A DNA stretch of 64,000 nt from Acidobacteriaceae bacterium (GTDB taxonomy: Bacteria; Acidobacteriota; Terriglobia; Terriglobales; Acidobacteriaceae), in the NCBI GenBank assembly GCA_003134995.1, contig PLDC01000015.1, positions 124,001 through 188,000 of the forward strand, written 5' to 3'. The notes under the pieces were generated by a model, which saw only the letters and a program-made list of their open reading frames with translations, was not told where the DNA came from and did no database searches. Of the stretch, positions 18,101 through 25,354 are shown one piece after another (the first letter of the stretch is position 1; every line of letters begins with the position of its first letter). The translations under genes were made by a program, and so were the position numbers.

Positions 18101-20486
18101 CCGTCGCCGGTTGACCTTGGTTCACCAGGCCGGAAGCGGCATAAAGCGTTCCAGGGTAAGCCGGATTGGTGCAATCCACTTCCTCATACACGGCGTCATA
18201 AAGACCGCCCTGCAATCCTGCTCCTTGAAAAATCGCGTGCTGAGAGAAGGCCTGGATCACCGTATCCCGGATCGTCATAAAGTTGCCGCTGCGATTGTTT
18301 ACTCCATTCGCGCAAGCCATCGTCAGATTCGATCCGCCGTCGATTGTCACAACCGCGCTGTTCGCGTTGTCTCCACGCGACCACACGCCCCACCCTACCC
18401 AGTTCGCGTCGTGTCGAATCTGCGCGCCGCCCTCCGTATCGAAGTGGTGAATCAGCGCCGCCTGGTCGTTGTCCACAACAATGTCGTTGTTGAACACCCC
18501 GGGATAACCATAGGAAGACATATCAATGTCTGCCATGGATGCGGCGTTGCTGTTGTCTTCAATCGCCGCTGCTTCAAGAGCCGCTGTCCCGAACGCAGTC
18601 GTCGCTCCAATATTCGTCGCGCTGGCAACCGAGAATGTAAATGTATTCGTCGTGGTCGAGGTGATCAGCCAGAAGCCGTGATAGGCGCCGTATGTCGGGA
18701 TCGAAACGTTGGTCGCGACATAATCTCCCGTCAGAAAAGGATGGCCTGCCGCAGTCATGGTCACCGCATTGCTCGCCACCGAAACTGATGTGACCTGCAC
18801 GCCATCAATATTTACTGCGGATGTGAACCGGAGCCCTTTCAGCTTTTGGCTCGAGAAATCACTCGCGAAAACACGATCTCCAATAAGCCAGCACACCGAT
18901 CGCGTGTGGCACTGCAACAGCGCCCCGTATCCCTCGACCGTCGAACGAAGATTCTGTTGGAAGATCGTGGCATAGACCTGATACGCATTCGTGTTCGCTC
19001 CAGTAGGCGGTATCACGATGAAAGCGTTCGGGCTTCCAGCGTCATTCAGCGCCTCTTGGATTCCCCCATAAGCACTCTGAATCGTGTTCGATGAGGCCGA
19101 ATGCGCCACCGTGGTAGTAACCCCAATCGTCCCGCTCACTGCCCCCGATGTACACGTCCCTCCCGTCACCAGTGCGGCTTCCGCATTCGTCGTCGGAATG
19201 TATACGTAGTAAGGCTGGGCGGAATTGTTGCTGGTATTAATTCCCAGTGGGCAAGGGGTCAACGTTATGGTTTGACCCGAGTTCGGAATCGCCAGATTCG
19301 CTGACACCGTCTGCGACCAGTTATCCGAAGGCGTTACGTATCGAACCCCGTTGAACGTGTTGGCGTTAAAGCTCGTGCCTACCGGTTGCGCAATATTCTG
19401 GTTCGATGGTGGACTGATCAATACTCCTCCCGTCCCACCCGCCGGAGTCGACGGCACATACTGCCCAGTCGCCGAAGAGTATGCCAGCACCTGTCCGTTC
19501 GTCGGCGCACCCGTGCCGACCGGCACACTCTGAATCTCTGTCGCATTGGCGCTCGAGCCGCAGGATCCCCACGTTCCGTTTCCCAGCAGGCAGTTCAATC
19601 CCGAAGCTGCTCCACTCCCTAACTCACTCGTTGGCACCAACCCGCTGATCAGGTCTGCCTTCAGCGCAATATTCGAATCGACGTATTGTTTGTCAGCCGC
19701 TTGCAGCGGCGCCGTCGGGGTTCCACTCAAAGTAAGCGCCCCCGTCATCGCCCCGCCGGCCGTCGGCAAGTAATTCCCCGCGCCCACATTAGCGATGGAA
19801 GTATCCACGTAGGATTTATTCGCCACGTCTCCCGTGTTCACCGGATTCGGAACATTCGGCGGCGTCGTGAAACTCTTGACGCCCGTCACCGTCTCCGCAT
19901 TGGCGAGATGCACCACTGCATTGTCATTCGCCTTCGCTGCCAGCGCCGTGTTCACGTATTGCATCGATACCGGCTGCGCCGCCGTCCCCGATCCCGGAGT
20001 AGTCCGCACCTGCGCCAGCGTCGCCGGAGAGCTAGTCGGCACCACCCAATATTCCGTTCGCACTTCGCTCGGTTGTAGCTGGTAGACCACGGTGTAGTAA
20101 GTGTTTGCCGGAGTCGCGTTCGCGTTCGGCGTCAGCGCCACATCCAGCGCCCCGTTCGTTCCCAGCGTCACATCCAACGACCCCGGAGCGACCGCCATCC
20201 CATCCGCTGCCACAAACGCTGGCCAGGTAATAATCAGCACGCCTTGAGCGGGACTTCCACTCGCCATGTAGACGGTATCAATCACGCTCGTCAACTCCGG
20301 CCCGCTCTGGGGGGCCGGCGAAGCCGCGCGCGCAGATGGACTTGCCGCGCCCGGCTTCGCCGTCGGGGAAGTTGCCGGCTTTCCCGTGGAAGCTTCTTCA
20401 CCAGCCCAAACTCGGACGCTCGCCGCCATCACCACCACTAGCACCCAATAAAAAAGCCGCCCTGTCGGGCGGCAAGCCTGAAACAT
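15195..20486 (-). CDS. Tail-fibre-like giant protein with a signal peptide
   Basis: 1763 aa. The N-terminus has Arg residues, a hydrophobic stretch (YWVLVVVMAASV) and VWA|GEE, a plausible signal peptide. Near residues 240-290 it has GAMTGALTLSGTPTAPLQ then ADKQYVDSNIA, and near the C-terminus GTPTAPTA, TTQVATTAFV, ADHVHPSDTSRAPLASP and a second GTPTAPTA copy. These units are typical of phage tail-fibre repeat proteins. A middle section (IQEALNDAGSPNAFIVIPP) suggests a beta-helix. TTAGGAGGA precedes the ATG. A terminator-like hairpin overlaps codons 5-13. Fibre repeats on a secreted protein are odd, and its cellular location is unknown. Confidence 0.7.
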   Translation of the reverse strand: MFQACRPTGRLFYWVLVVVMAASVRVWAGEEASTGKPATSPTAKPGAASPSARAASPAPQSGPELTSVIDTVYMASGSPAQGVLIITWPAFVAADGMAVAPGSLDVTLGTNGALDVALTPNANATPANTYYTVVYQLQPSEVRTEYWVVPTSSPATLAQVRTTPGSGTAAQPVSMQYVNTALAAKANDNAVVHLANAETVTGVKSFTTPPNVPNPVNTGDVANKSYVDTSIANVGAGNYLPTAGGAMTGALTLSGTPTAPLQAADKQYVDSNIALKADLISGLVPTSELGSGAASGLNCLLGNGTWGSCGSSANATEIQSVPVGTGAPTNGQVLAYSSATGQYVPSTPAGGTGGVLISPPSNQNIAQPVGTSFNANTFNGVRYVTPSDNWSQTVSANLAIPNSGQTITLTPCPLGINTSNNSAQPYYVYIPTTNAEAALVTGGTCTSGAVSGTIGVTTTVAHSASSNTIQSAYGGIQEALNDAGSPNAFIVIPPTGANTNAYQVYATIFQQNLRSTVEGYGALLQCHTRSVCWLIGDRVFASDFSSQKLKGLRFTSAVNIDGVQVTSVSVASNAVTMTAAGHPFLTGDYVATNVSIPTYGAYHGFWLITSTTTNTFTFSVASATNIGATTAFGTAALEAAAIEDNSNAASMADIDMSSYGYPGVFNNDIVVDNDQAALIHHFDTEGGAQIRHDANWVGWGVWSRGDNANSAVVTIDGGSNLTMACANGVNNRSGNFMTIRDTVIQAFSQHAIFQGAGLQGGLYDAVYEEVDCTNPAYPGTLYAASGLVNQGQPATARGGTYMVGQTPQFAFTGTSGSTLRNYYIVMHSSIGGVYAIPLFAGYAKTNGGAGTINVYWPEMPATNASVDGTITYDVLLGTSSTLVPVGTGTFALATAISGSCAAGICSFSDNQTAAASYTVGTNPTLIPQLDEWPGHIVLAPSSDATNTFALPQYFADALPANAGSVMVAAGNAQSFHAQSCTNQEFPSIAQQVCFPQNALQSAVITSGAPYPQGGGTTSILQGSLLFEGQPATPNHFITLHDSQQQKTLASTLRLAASASDVYIGTDDTGGNFRNLSFGAPQSISFYIGNTGDNASYLERLTAAMKTFNVPVTVNGNLTVTGSCTGCGGSGGGAGTVNSGSATQLALYAANGTAVSGDSGLTDSGTTLNYAGSNGITAAAGAFSGNVTVNGQLLVAGPWMVSSPIPGTPMAVAGAGTSALGISNDGNFYISASAGAPQKIATTASSSYFSNLFQEDGYDLGQFVVGETTANPQSLHVYSSYTNSSTWQRTSLGYDLADNYAVVRSENSTAGDAPGLGFWINNGLKWVVDASSNLKPWTDQTYNVGSFSGSAGTGLRPGTVYVAGNSGSGSGFELGKFASESYELCNDTTSGTIVNGLAVLTTAGCAAKPASALTSGAIGVVIANAGTSGVVTLAREGSAYCSFDGSATVVGDYVVASPTASSGFYPLCHDAGTTRPTGTQILGRVLQASAGSTTVQMFMDMPGSNVSSGTSAGTGSCTNQAVTAVLSGGPTCTTITSAYVDSSIAPAASPALTGTPTAPTATANTNTTQVATTAFVLGQASSTAPNMDGTAAVGTSNTFARADHVHPSDTSRAPLASPGLTGTPTAPTAATGDNSTKIATTAYVRSEIYLAWSCAVAGTTAVTQNCNWTVPAGIIVTGFDLAASTAAAGCTTYPVLQVWDGTAGAELGSYSTTFTSGTNFYTQVTGSAAVASGHQLRFKITTAAAGCTTNAAGVAATITYQMQN
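20449..20473 (-). terminator. Terminator-like hairpin inside the start of the fibre-like gene
   Basis: Minus strand: GCCGCCC-GACA-GGGCGGC followed by TTTTTTA. It has the form of a factor-independent terminator yet lies within codons 5-13 of the 1763-aa gene. It may end upstream transcription or attenuate this gene. Confidence 0.6.
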
Positions 20487-20508
20487 ACTTCCTCCTAAAA
20501 CTTTATAT

Positions 20509-20570
20509 TGTCATCATGAGCGAAGGTTGTGCGTCGCGAAGCAAAGCACAACCGCAGTCGAAGGATCCCT
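20509..20570. repeat. Dispersed palindromic repeat, copy 2
   Basis: TGTCATCATGAGCGAAGG, an inner GTTGTGC/GCACAAC inverted repeat and GCAGTCGAAGGATCCCT. It matches the copy at 55885-55946 nearly throughout. It lies just upstream of the ribosome-binding site of the fibre-like gene, in the region where its promoter would be expected. Confidence 0.75.
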
Positions 20571-20657
20571 GTCCAGCCCGCACTACCCAAAGCCCCACAA
20601 GGAATTTCCATCACGATGCATGTCTACTCCCCGAAAGCCGGAAGCCGAAGCCCGGTC

Positions 20658-21284
20658 TCAACCCCGCCCATTCAAAAACCTCTCCACGCTCTGCACATAA
20701 ACATCCGCGAAATCAGCAACGGGACGCTTGTTCTCAATCATCTCCATGGCATCCTCCACGGTCCATCCCAGCACTCCCAGCAGCGCTAACGTCATCATCG
20801 GCGCCCGGTGAACTCCAGCCGCGCAATGCACCAACACCTTCGTCCCATGCTGCTTCAAAGCCGCCAGCGCGAAATCCACGCCGCGCTTAAACACCGCAGC
20901 AGGCTTTGGCTCAAAGTCATCGTCCACCGGATTCCAGCAAACGGAAATCCTGAACGGAACCGCCAGCGGCGTGTCATCGAACTCAATCTGCATGTCGATA
21001 ATGTGCGTAATCCCCGCGCGCGACAACGCCGCCATGTTGTCCGCGTTCCAGATTCCGCCCCCGACCGCGATCCGGTCGTCGATCCACGTTATGTCTATTC
21101 CCACTTTGCGTCCTGCGGCGCGGACATATCTGCCCGCTCGAATTTTCCGGAGAGATTCATTTCCTGGAACTACATCGGTCAAAAACACATCCAGCAGATT
21201 CTTCTCTCGCGATCCCACCCGCGGCGAAACCGATAACACCGTGCCCGCGCCAATCTCGCCTGCGCCCCAACTCCCGCGCTTCAT
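20658..21284 (-). CDS. Dual-specificity protein phosphatase-like protein
   Basis: The 208-aa protein has VHCAAGVHRAP near residue 152, matching the HCxxGxxR catalytic loop of Cys-based phosphatases, with an upstream Asp-containing loop (WNPVDDD) that could supply the general acid, and SRAGITHIIDMQIE as the typical dual-specificity fold element. Ala-Pro replaces the more common Ser/Thr after the Arg. No signal peptide. Its start overlaps the stop of the Lys-rich protein gene by four bases (ATGA), so translation is probably coupled. The substrate is unknown; it could act on phosphoproteins, and the block also encodes a kinase-like protein. Confidence 0.82.
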   Translation of the reverse strand: MKRGSWGAGEIGAGTVLSVSPRVGSREKNLLDVFLTDVVPGNESLRKIRAGRYVRAAGRKVGIDITWIDDRIAVGGGIWNADNMAALSRAGITHIIDMQIEFDDTPLAVPFRISVCWNPVDDDFEPKPAAVFKRGVDFALAALKQHGTKVLVHCAAGVHRAPMMTLALLGVLGWTVEDAMEMIENKRPVADFADVYVQSVERFLNGRG

Positions 21285-21775
21285 TCTACGGCATCCCCTT
21301 TATCGACCGGCTTTGCTTCGCCGATCTCCACCAAAGCCGCCCGCTTGTTTTTCCGATCGTTTCCCGAATCTTCATTCGCCTCGCGAGCGGCTTCCTCTTG
21401 CGAGCCTCTTGCGGCTGGAATAGCAAACTCATCGTCGTCGTAAACCACCGGCTCCGTCGGTATTCCCATCCGCGCCAACAGCGTTTGAGCCAGCGAACCA
21501 TCCACCGGAGCAGGCTCCGTCGCTTCCGTCGCTGGATACAACCCAACCGCCTCAAACAAATACTTCGCCGACGCCAGCTGGCCGGTCTTCGCAACTTCAA
21601 TCACTTTGTTCGCGATCTTATTTGCCGAAGCCTTAACCAGTTCGTTAATGTGTTCCCTCACCTCAACGATATCCTTACCTTTTTTCTTCTTTGCCGGACT
21701 CTTCTTCGCCGCAGACTGAACCACAGGCTTCTTTGGCACAACCTTGATTTTTCCCTTTGCCTTCTTCTTCTTCAC
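21281..21775 (-). CDS. Lys-rich protein of unknown function
   Basis: A 164-aa protein with a strongly basic first 35 residues (KKKKAKGKIKVVPKK, KKSPAKKKKGKD) and then an acidic-to-neutral C-terminal half containing AKYLFEAVGLYP. The basic tail suggests nucleic-acid binding; the helical segment EHINELVKASANKIANKVIE is the best-ordered part. It is followed by the phosphatase gene with a four-base overlap. It could be a phage DNA-packaging accessory such as a small terminase, but no diagnostic motif supports that. Confidence 0.6.
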   Translation of the reverse strand: MKKKKAKGKIKVVPKKPVVQSAAKKSPAKKKKGKDIVEVREHINELVKASANKIANKVIEVAKTGQLASAKYLFEAVGLYPATEATEPAPVDGSLAQTLLARMGIPTEPVVYDDDEFAIPAARGSQEEAAREANEDSGNDRKNKRAALVEIGEAKPVDKGDAVE

Positions 21776-21886
21776 GACTCGCCCTCCACAAAACTTGGGT
21801 GGAGCAGGCCGTCAAGCCTGCGCACAGGCGCGTCGTGTTTGTAAACCGCGTTAGCCCATAAGGCGCCTGTCCACAAAATCCTGCCC

Positions 21887-21919
21887 CAAAAAACGAAAGG
21901 CGCGCTTTTCAGCGCGCCT
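21887..21919 (-). terminator. Factor-independent terminator
   Basis: Minus strand: AGGCGCGC-TGAAAA-GCGCGCCT followed by TTCGTTTTTT. It lies downstream of the sigma-like gene (stop at 22070) and ahead of the Lys-rich protein gene. The interval 21940-22069 is AT-rich and may hold a promoter for the next genes. Confidence 0.8.
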
Positions 21920-22069
21920 CAATAGAGTATTTCTTTTTTTCTTTACTCTATATATTCAGAATAGCATTTTGCAGGGGGTAAACCCGCCACATTTTGCAAA
22001 TTTATATTTGCCGTATCATCAACAACTTGCGGAAATTTCGCCCGAATTTGCCTATTGACAAGATTTTTG

Positions 22070-22663
22070 TCATTGCGAGAATCCCTTCTTCGAAGGCACC
22101 GGGGCCAGCAATCCCACTCTAAGAAAGTCTTCGCTCAGCAAATCGAGTACCTGGGGTAGTCTACGCTCGACAGTCCTCAGTCCCCAGCGCAGAATACGCG
22201 CCGTCTGCTCCTGGCTGTATTCCTGAAAAATTGTGCGTGCGATTAACTGTTGATCTCCATAGGCCAATCGTTCCAACGACTTCTCGACATCTCGCACGAA
22301 GATAACTCGATCCTCGAACGTAGCCGCCGTGTAGAACGTAATCTTCGCGCGAAAGCACTCCCGCCCAATAAACGATGGCAACCGCCCGGTCTCCAGTGAA
22401 AAACGCAGATAACGATGCAACAAGCCCACGGTTCGTTTCCTGTACATCCACAAATCAGGATTGCGATCAAGTGGATCATCCTGCATCTGGGCTTCGTTAG
22501 GAGCCGCCGGATGCGTCGGAAAATTATGCGCCGGCAAACCCTGCCATTCAGTTGCCGCATCAGCGGCCTTGCTGAGAGACTGTTTATCTCCGCCGGGTTC
22601 AATCGGTTTTGGGCAAGGAACGTCGTCTGCCACAGCCGCGATCCAATCCACGTATCCGCTCAT
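22070..22663 (-). CDS. Sigma-region-4-like HTH protein
   Basis: A 197-aa protein. The C-terminal part, ARTIFQEYSQEQTARILRWG followed by LRTVERRLPQVLDLL, reads as a sigma-70 region-4-like helix-turn-helix. The central part (LHRYLRFSLETGRLPSFIG) is helical. No region 2 is apparent, so it is unlikely to be a full sigma factor. A transcription regulator or small terminase-like DNA binder fits its place near the head of the phage operon. Its start overlaps the stop of the zinc-ribbon gene (ATGA). Confidence 0.6.
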   Translation of the reverse strand: MSGYVDWIAAVADDVPCPKPIEPGGDKQSLSKAADAATEWQGLPAHNFPTHPAAPNEAQMQDDPLDRNPDLWMYRKRTVGLLHRYLRFSLETGRLPSFIGRECFRAKITFYTAATFEDRVIFVRDVEKSLERLAYGDQQLIARTIFQEYSQEQTARILRWGLRTVERRLPQVLDLLSEDFLRVGLLAPVPSKKGFSQ

Positions 22664-22944
22664 GCCACACCTCCATCCCCATCCAGATCCAATCCCTCGG
22701 ACTCCTCGTAGTCATCGAAATCGCTGTAATCCAGATTCCCTCGCACTGGACCTTGCGGAACCTTCGGATTTCCCGTGCGGTCGTACGTAGCTGCCGGCAT
22801 TTTGGCCATCTCGCGCCCGCAAGCCACGCAATAAACCTGCCCGCCACCCACCGGACGCAGCCACAATCCCCCGCAGCGTTCGCAATACTTCAACTCGAAT
22901 TTCAACTCGTTTGTAGGATCGATCTCTCCTGTCCTGGATTTCAT
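22660..22944 (-). CDS. Zinc-ribbon small protein
   Basis: A 94-aa protein with two Cys pairs, YCERCGG and YCVACGRE, about 16 residues apart, fitting a zinc ribbon. The C-terminus is acidic (DYSDFDDYEESEGLDLDGDG). It is the first gene of the minus-strand block and overlaps the sigma-like gene by four bases, suggesting translational coupling. Its function is unknown; zinc ribbons of this size often bind nucleic acids or partner proteins. Confidence 0.65.
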   Translation of the reverse strand: MKSRTGEIDPTNELKFELKYCERCGGLWLRPVGGGQVYCVACGREMAKMPAATYDRTGNPKVPQGPVRGNLDYSDFDDYEESEGLDLDGDGGVA

Positions 22945-23030
22945 CGTTTCTCCTGAAGTCTCGAGGCTCCGCGTTGCGAACCTGAGCGGTTGCGGTTCAA
23001 ACGGTTTTGCTGAAGCCCGTAGGCTGCAGC

Positions 23031-23087
23031 CGAAAGAAAAGCCCTGCGCCGGCCGCCGCTTCTGAAGCGGTAACCGAACGCAGGGCT
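23031..23087 (-). terminator. Factor-independent terminator
   Basis: Minus strand: AGCCCTGCG pairs with CGCAGGGCT around a roughly 30-base internal region that itself can pair (CCGCTTC/GAAGCGG), followed by TTTCTTTCG. It lies after the small gene at 23210-23449. The rest of the 22945-23209 gap shows nothing else I can name. Confidence 0.7.
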
Positions 23088-23209
23088 CGTTTCTCTTACG
23101 ATGGCCTGCTTGAGCTATTTATTTGTCAGACTTCTATCGGCGCTACGTTGTTTCCTCCCTTGTTCGCTTGATCCATCAAAATCACCCTAACTCCATTGCC
23201 GCCAGCTAT

Positions 23210-23449
23210 TTATGGTTCGATCGCCACCCCTCCATCGAGCATCCTAGCGGATTCGCGCTGCCGGAAGAATCCCTCTTCATACCCCGATTTAAGAACCCGG
23301 CCGTTCTGCACCACGACGCTGATGCGCCCGCTGAACCTCACTGACTTCAACAGTCGCTCCATTGAAGCGTTGAGCACTTCCGCATCCCGCACCTTCCGGC
23401 GGAATTCCACGAAGTGCTTCTCTTCATTGCAGTTATCCTCACTACTCAT
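23210..23449 (-). CDS. Small protein of unknown function
   Basis: A 79-aa protein reading MSSEDNCNEEKHFVEFRRKV at its start and a helical N-terminal half, then VRFSGRISVVVQNGRVLKSG, a beta-type segment. No family is recognised. A start at 23449 is preferred over the longer frame because the extra 51 residues overlap the IS66 start region and lack conservation-like composition. A terminator follows it. It lies between the phage block and the IS66 element and may belong to either's flank. Confidence 0.5.
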   Translation of the reverse strand: MSSEDNCNEEKHFVEFRRKVRDAEVLNASMERLLKSVRFSGRISVVVQNGRVLKSGYEEGFFRQRESARMLDGGVAIEP

Positions 23450-23567
23450 TGGCTGGCCATCCCTGAAAAACAAATTTGGGTTGTGTCCTTTCGGCAGGTT
23501 TGCGTGACTTGATCTGATCGAGGCTGCTAACGTCAGTCTTTCCTGTGCGAGCAGAGGAGGGCTGACG

Positions 23568-24065
23568 ATGGCAAACGGGCGGTCTGAGATTCCCCACGGC
23601 ATGAAGAGGATTTACCAGCGCTTTGCGGGTTGGCGGAGCGCTCACCCTGGGGTGCGCTTGCCGATCCCGTCGCGATTGTGGAAAGCGGCGGCGAAGGTGG
23701 CGCGCGAACACGGGGTTTGTCGCACCGCGCAGGTTCTGCGTTTGGAGTACGGCAAGCTGAAGCGCATCACAGAGTCAGGCCAGTTTCCTATCCAGTCCGA
23801 TTCCCGCAAGGGTCGCGCGATCCGCCGTTCGACGGCATCGCTGAGCGCTACGGCGGGGGTGCCACGCCCAAGGGCGAGCCGCGCTCGGGTTGCGGCTTCG
23901 CTGCCGTCCTTCCTGGAGGTAGTCGGATCATCGGCGATCACTGGGTCGGAGTGTGTGATCGAGCTGGAAGGACCGCAGGGCAAGATGCGGATTCAGTGGA
24001 AAGGGATGGGCGCGCCAGATCTAGCCGCCCTGGGCCGCGTGTTATTGGAGCCAGGAACCAGGTGA
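23568..24065 (+). CDS. tnpA: IS66 TnpA-like accessory protein
   Basis: A 165-aa basic protein; residues 12-60 (KRIYQRFAGWRSAHPGVRLP, then LWKAAAKVAREHGVCRTAQVLRLEY) read as a helix-turn-helix-like DNA-binding part, and the end (VIELEGPQGKMRIQWKGM) resembles the C-terminal tail common in IS66 first-ORF proteins. GAGGAGGG precedes the ATG. It is followed after four bases by tnpB. Assignment depends partly on position. In IS66 elements this protein and TnpB are required alongside TnpC for transposition. Confidence 0.75.
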   Translation: MANGRSEIPHGMKRIYQRFAGWRSAHPGVRLPIPSRLWKAAAKVAREHGVCRTAQVLRLEYGKLKRITESGQFPIQSDSRKGRAIRRSTASLSATAGVPRPRASRARVAASLPSFLEVVGSSAITGSECVIELEGPQGKMRIQWKGMGAPDLAALGRVLLEPGTR

Positions 24066-24069
24066 GGCG

Positions 24070-24423
24070 GTGATCCAGATTACGCCGCAGATGCGGATTC
24101 TGGTGGCGATCGAGGCCGTGGATGGACGCAAGGGCATCGACTCGCTGGCCCAGTTATGTCAGGAAAAACTGCAGGCCGATCCTTTCTCGGGCTGCCTGTT
24201 TGTGTTTCGCAGCCGGCGAGGAACATCGATCCGCATTCTGGTGTATGACGGGCAAGGATTCTGGCTGGCGCAGAAGCGGTTGTCCAAGGGACGTTTCGTG
24301 TGGTGGCCGAGTGGCAACCAACCCACGCGGGTGCTGGAAGCTCATCAGGCGCAGTTGCTGCTGGCCGCTGGGAACCCGGATGCGGTGGCCGCACCAGTAT
24401 GGCGGCGGGTGAGCGCGAAGTGA
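24070..24423 (+). CDS. tnpB: IS66 family accessory protein TnpB
   Basis: A 117-aa protein of the IS66 Orf2 family: residues 50-80 read GTSIRILVYDGQGFWLAQKR and LSKGRFVWWP, the family signature. It is GTG-initiated with GTGAGGCG ahead, four bases after tnpA. TnpB is essential for IS66 transposition but its biochemical role is unknown. No truncation is visible. Confidence 0.92.
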   Translation: MIQITPQMRILVAIEAVDGRKGIDSLAQLCQEKLQADPFSGCLFVFRSRRGTSIRILVYDGQGFWLAQKRLSKGRFVWWPSGNQPTRVLEAHQAQLLLAAGNPDAVAAPVWRRVSAK

Positions 24424-24430
24424 TCTTGAC

Positions 24431-25354
24431 TTGCGTTTTTCACTTGCGTTCCATTTTGTACTCTGCCACACTGCAGGTGTGCCTGCTCCGTGCCGATATC
24501 GTGGTCGAGAGATTCGCGCGGAAGATATCGTCTTCATCCGACAGCACATTGCGGAACATCCCGGAGTCAGTCGGCGGAGGCTCTCGCAGAAGCTATGCGA
24601 GGCTTGGCAGTGGAAGCAGGCCAACGGCGCGCTGTGCGACATGGTGTGCCGCGGTCTTCTCTTAAGGTTGCATCGGGCGGGCGAGATCGAGTTGCCGCCG
24701 GTTCGCTACACGCCGCCGAATCCTCTGGCGAAACGCCAACCGCCGCCGCCGCGGTTGATCGACATTACTCCGATCCGCGCTGCGCTCCGTCAGCTCCAGC
24801 CCATCGAGATTCAGCCGGTGCGGCGCACGCCCGAGGAAGCGTGGTTCAACAGCTTGATGGAACAGTATCACTATCTCGGTTATGAGCAGCCGGTGGGTGA
24901 GCACCTCAAGTATGTGGTGTGGGCGCACGGGCGGCCGATCGCGTGCCTGGCGTGGAGTTCGGCGCCGCGTCACTTGGGCAGCCGGGATCGCTTTATTGGC
25001 TGGAGTGCGGAAGCGCGGCGATGTAACCTTCGCTTCCTGGCCTACAACACGCGCTTTCTGATTCTGCCCTGGGTGGAGGTGCCGCATCTGGCTTCGCATT
25101 TGCTAGGTCGCATGGCGAAGCGGTTGTCGGAGGATTGGGAAGGCCTCTACCAACACCCCATCTATTTTCTGGAAACCTTCGTGGACCCGGAGCGGTTCCG
25201 CGGCACCTGTTACCGCGCTGCCAACTGGATTCTCTTAGGACTAACGACGGGGCGGGGCAAAGACGATCAGACCAATCGCCGGAATCGTTCGCTCAAGCAA
25301 GTGCTGGGATATCCGCTAACTCCGCGCTTTCGCGAGTTACTGCAGGAGACTTAG
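24431..25354 (+). CDS. DruA-like DUF4338 protein carried by the IS66 element
   Basis: A 307-aa protein. Residues 22-70 (YRGREIRAEDIVFIRQHIAE ... HPGVSRRRLSQKLCEAW) form a winged-helix-like N-terminal part; residues 125-290 hold the DUF4338 core: FNSLMEQYHYLGY, LAWSSAPRHLGSRDRFIGW, LRFLAYNTRFLILPWV, LETFVDPERFRGTCYRAANW and LGYPLTPRFRELL. This family includes DruA of the Druantia antiphage systems, and many members are transposon-borne. No other Druantia gene is nearby. TTG at 24431 or GTG at 24479 could be the start. Its stop abuts the tnpC ATG, so it is part of the element's operon. A role in transposition is likelier than defence, but untested. Confidence 0.82.
   Translation: MRFSLAFHFVLCHTAGVPAPCRYRGREIRAEDIVFIRQHIAEHPGVSRRRLSQKLCEAWQWKQANGALCDMVCRGLLLRLHRAGEIELPPVRYTPPNPLAKRQPPPPRLIDITPIRAALRQLQPIEIQPVRRTPEEAWFNSLMEQYHYLGYEQPVGEHLKYVVWAHGRPIACLAWSSAPRHLGSRDRFIGWSAEARRCNLRFLAYNTRFLILPWVEVPHLASHLLGRMAKRLSEDWEGLYQHPIYFLETFVDPERFRGTCYRAANWILLGLTTGRGKDDQTNRRNRSLKQVLGYPLTPRFRELLQET

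Larger units (their letters stand above)
1190..22944 (-). mobile_element. Phage-derived gene block (truncated prophage or domesticated module)
   Basis: Thirteen genes run on one strand, including terminase large subunit, portal protein and a tail-fibre-like protein. No major capsid, protease, tail tube, tape measure, lysis or integrase gene was found. The block ends at the portal gene, directly against truB. Between these genes lie two very large secreted proteins, a glycosyltransferase-like protein and a HipA-like kinase pair. Whether it is a decayed prophage or a retained cassette cannot be settled from one sequence. Exact boundaries and attachment sites were not found. Confidence 0.6.

Noticed and set aside
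24431-25354. Complete Druantia antiphage system
   Set aside because: Only the DruA-like gene is present, inside an IS66 operon; no DruB, DruC, DruD, DruE, DruM, DruF, DruG or helicase gene is nearby.
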